Assembly (NCBI GenBank): GCA_030015575.1
Contig: CM057338.1
Coordinates: forward strand, 774,145,864 to 774,209,863
Reading direction: 5' to 3'
Length of the DNA: 64,000 nucleotides
Source of the DNA: Agapanthus africanus
Lineage: Eukaryota; Streptophyta; Magnoliopsida; Asparagales; Amaryllidaceae
Shown: positions 62,101 through 64,000 of the stretch, piece by piece
Numbering within the stretch: the stretch's first letter is position 1
How the letters are laid out: each line of letters starts with the position of its first letter
Position numbers and translations under genes: made by a program
The notes under the pieces: generated by a model
What the model saw: the letters and a program-made list of their open reading frames with translations, nothing else
What the model was told of the DNA's origin: nothing
Databases searched by the model: none

Positions 62101-62496
62101 TTGCAAGAGCGCACGCTGAGTGTTTTCCCCCTCTCTCTCCAGGTAGCAACCATTTCACGCCCTAATCAAGATAATAAAATGTATCGCTTGACCGATCCGC
62201 ATTCTTATTCGGGGCTGGGAAACATCGGTTCGGCTCTAACTTACGATAACAGTCATAAGTATGAGCAAAGGAAAGAGAAAAGTTTGAATTCCTTGATAAA
62301 CCCATCGAAGAAGAAACATACTGTTACGTCTTCTTCAGGTGTTCTTGTAGTTGAGAACTGCTTTTCGGTCAGTCCTACCTCCTGGGTACTAGATACCAGA
62401 TCAGGATCTCATATCTGTAATTTATTGCAGGGACTGAGAAAAAGTAGGATAATTCGACCTGGTGATATATCCTTCAGAGTAGGGAATGGATCATAA
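62101..62496 (+). pseudogene. Copia B leader peptide and protease start, damaged
   Basis: A short leader (about 75 codons, no zinc knuckle) precedes SSSGVLVVENCFS and the protease site, which reads LDTRSGSH: D98-T99 are kept but glycine is replaced by R100, which should kill activity. TAA at 62494-62496 ends the frame where related elements continue. The next entry is in the same frame. Confidence 0.82.
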
Positions 62497-63573
62497 GTTA
62501 ATGCTGCAGCCGTCGGTGAATATCACCTTGTGTTGCCAAATGGAAATACTGTGATTTTGAACAATTGCTACTATGTACCTTCCATGTTATGCAACATAAT
62601 ATCAGTTTCTTTACTTGATAAAGATGGATATAACTTTGTTCTTGATAGAAATATCATGAACATCTACCTTCATAAGGTATTGGTTGCAGAAGGTACACTG
62701 TGTAATTGTATCTATGCTCTAAATCAGAACACAGTTCTCAATGTACAAAACACACGCAAGAGGAAAAGTTCATATACAAACCAATCCTACTTGTGGCATT
62801 GTAGACTTGGTCATATCGGAGAGAAAAGACTGAGTAAGTTACATAAAGATGGATATTTGAACACGTCCGAATTCTCATCTTATGAAACTTGTCAATCCTG
62901 TCTCAAAGGAAAGATGACCAAATCTCCCTTCACTGGACACGGAGAAAGAGCAAGAGAGCTCTTGGGACTCATACACAGTGATGTGTGTGGTCCAATGTCT
63001 ACACATGCCCGGGGTGGGTTCTCGTACTTCATCACATTCACTGACGATCTCTCTAGGTTCGGATATGTGTATCTCATGAAACAAAAATCTGAAGCTTTTG
63101 AGAAATTCAAAGAATTTAGAAGCGAAGTAGAGAACCAGATTGGCAAAAGTATTAAGATCCTCCGATCTGATAGAGGGGGAGAGTACTTAAGTACGGAATT
63201 CAGGGATTTTCTAAAAGAGAATGGCATTCTCCCTCAGCTTACTCCTCCGTATACACCACAGCACAATGGCGTGTCGGAGCGGAGGAACCGTACCCTATTG
63301 GATATGGTTCGCTCCATGATGAGTAATGCCGAGTTACCTCTTTCTTTCTGGGGGTTATCTCTTGAATCAGCAGCATTCATATTGAACAGAGCGCCATCCA
63401 AATCAGTGCCTACCACTCCATATGAAGTATGGACTGAGAAGAGACCATGTCTTGATTACATTAAGATATGGGGGTGTCCTGCTTTTGTTAAAAAGCAGAA
63501 TCCAGATAAACTCAAGGCAAGGTCTGTATTATGCTCGTTTGTGGGATACCCTAAGCATTCCAAGGGATATCTG
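62497..63573 (+). pseudogene. Copia B GAG-pre-integrase and integrase, cut by element D
   Basis: The frame is open from 62497 to the insertion. Numbered from 62530, the zinc finger has H90, H95, C121 and C124 (WHCRLGH, CQSC), and the integrase has D151 (HSDVCGP), D214 (RSDRGGEY) and E250 (GVSERRN), 35 residues between the last two. All catalytic residues are present. Sequence similarity ends at HSKGYL, where a TG-starting LTR begins. RT and RNase H must lie beyond D outside the window. Confidence 0.9.
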
Positions 63574-64000
63574 TGTTAAGTCAACGTTACCTCTCCTGGT
63601 TTTTTCGGGGTTGCGGAAATGGTGAGAAACAATTTTCAGGGTTTTGGTAACATGGACTAGAAAAGCCGGATCTTGGCTAAACAACACACTAGCAACAACT
63701 ACGAGCTTTACCTACTCGGTTAGGGGGTTATACCTAGTCTTGAACTCCTTCTCTTCTTGTTGTTCTCCTCCTTGCTTGCTCCTTGTAATAGTTTGTACGG
63801 CTCCTCCTCGTCGTCTCCTCTTTGTCGAAGATAGATCCACCTGAGGGCCTCGAATTTGAGCTCCTACCTCAACCTAGAGGTAACTAAGGTGCTTGGTTTG
63901 CTAAACCTAGAACCCTAGAAAGAGTAGAGAGTTGTCTTAGTGTTTTATCTCAAAGGAAAATGGTTCTCAACTCATGAGAGGGATTTTCCTTGAGCTAGAG
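63574..64000 (-). mobile_element. D: start of a further copia-like LTR, truncated by window
   Basis: Coding similarity of B stops at 63573. The following TGTTAAGTCAACGTTACCTC resembles the LTR end of copia E (TGTAAGTCTACGTTAGCGCC), and TCCTACCTCAACCTAGAGGTAACT resembles the E part near 23679-23701. D is therefore probably a - strand copia LTR. The presumed target site is ATCTG (63569-63573); its partner is not in view. Confidence 0.55.

Larger units (their letters stand above)
775..64000 (+). mobile_element. F: degenerate Tat/Athila-like Ty3/gypsy element, 3' end outside window
   Basis: This is the oldest layer of the nest. A TG...CA LTR of about 1.13 kb is followed by a decayed tRNA-Asp-type PBS, a long leader and broken gag-like frames, which stop where element G2 begins at 4165. 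The LTR carries CCCTGCGGATCGACCC near its 3' end, a sequence familiar from plant Tat/Athila LTRs. No reverse transcriptase or integrase of F is visible, so the clade rests on the PBS and LTR end only. The 3' part must lie beyond the window because G2 never closes. Confidence 0.55.
4165..64000 (-). mobile_element. G2: gypsy-like element lacking gag and pol, right end outside window
   Basis: Two LTR copies starting TGTCACGA (4165 and 11515) flank only 2.9 kb of internal DNA. The PPT complement lies after the left LTR and the PBS complement before the right LTR, so the element is on the - strand. The LTR shares blocks with G1 (TGTCACGACCCG start, TTTCGGCAGAGT, GGGAGCTAGCTCTTCG), and the leader next to the PBS matches that of G1. 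No gag or pol is seen, so G2 looks non-autonomous and may have used G1-like proteins. Its right LTR is split by copia A and copia B, and its last part is not reached. Left flank: AGTGG. Confidence 0.75.
47175..64000 (+). mobile_element. B: Ty1/copia element, 3' part outside window
   Basis: The 5' LTR (47175-48359 and 58758-59779, 2207 bp) is split by copia C. It is followed by the PBS, a 2.3 kb non-coding 5' domain, protease, GAG-pre-integrase and integrase, then element D at 63574. The integrase frame is the best preserved of all copia copies here. The 3' LTR is not in the window, so the age cannot be judged. Confidence 0.9.

Overview
The window is intergenic plant nuclear DNA made almost entirely of LTR retrotransposons inserted into one another. 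I recognise no host gene, rRNA or tRNA gene. The plant assignment rests on three things: initiator-tRNA-Met-type primer binding sites (TGGTATCAGAGC), a chromodomain-bearing Ty3/gypsy polyprotein of the Tekay/Del kind with 3.7 kb LTRs, and Ty1/copia elements with the plant-type GAG-pre-integrase/integrase/RT order. The species cannot be named from this; a large-genome flowering plant is likely.

Eight elements can be separated from LTR ends, PBS/PPT sites and target-site duplications. F (from 775, +) is an old Tat/Athila-like gypsy relic with a decayed tRNA-Asp-type PBS. G2 (from 4165, -) is a gypsy-like element without recognisable gag or pol, inserted in F. Copia A (13956-46790, +) sits in the right LTR of G2. 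G1 (21082-43545, -), a nearly intact Tekay-like gypsy, sits in the pol of A. Copia E (23425-33545, -) sits in the left LTR of G1. Copia B (from 47175, +) also sits in the right LTR of G2. Copia C (48360-58752, -) sits in the 5' LTR of B, and D (from 63574, -) interrupts the integrase of B. Target-site duplications: A TATAT, G1 ATTGA, E AATTC/ATTTC, C GTTCG. The right ends of F, G2, B and D lie outside the window.

Coding capacity is low. G1 has a full gag-PR-RT-RH-IN-chromodomain reading frame broken by only two stop codons and one single-base deletion. B has a clean GAG-pre-integrase/integrase frame with all catalytic residues, but a damaged protease and an insertion in pol. A, C and E have decayed pol genes although their LTR pairs are still very similar. 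A and C share the same integrase lesions, so they appear to have been copied in trans.

The most unusual signal is the 2.3-3.1 kb between the PBS and the protease in copia elements A, B, C and E. I find no gag there. Instead there are ordered hairpins whose stems change sequence between copies while pairing is kept: a GC-rich hairpin about 190-200 nt after the PBS, a CCGTTA-type hairpin, a duplicated ~100 nt hairpin unit, and a set of three hairpins that each present a motif like CCTTGAC...GGCCAACAA. Two parts of this domain also occur in the gypsy-like elements F and G2. I propose it as a candidate structured-RNA domain, for example for packaging, dimerisation or translation of a gag-less genome.
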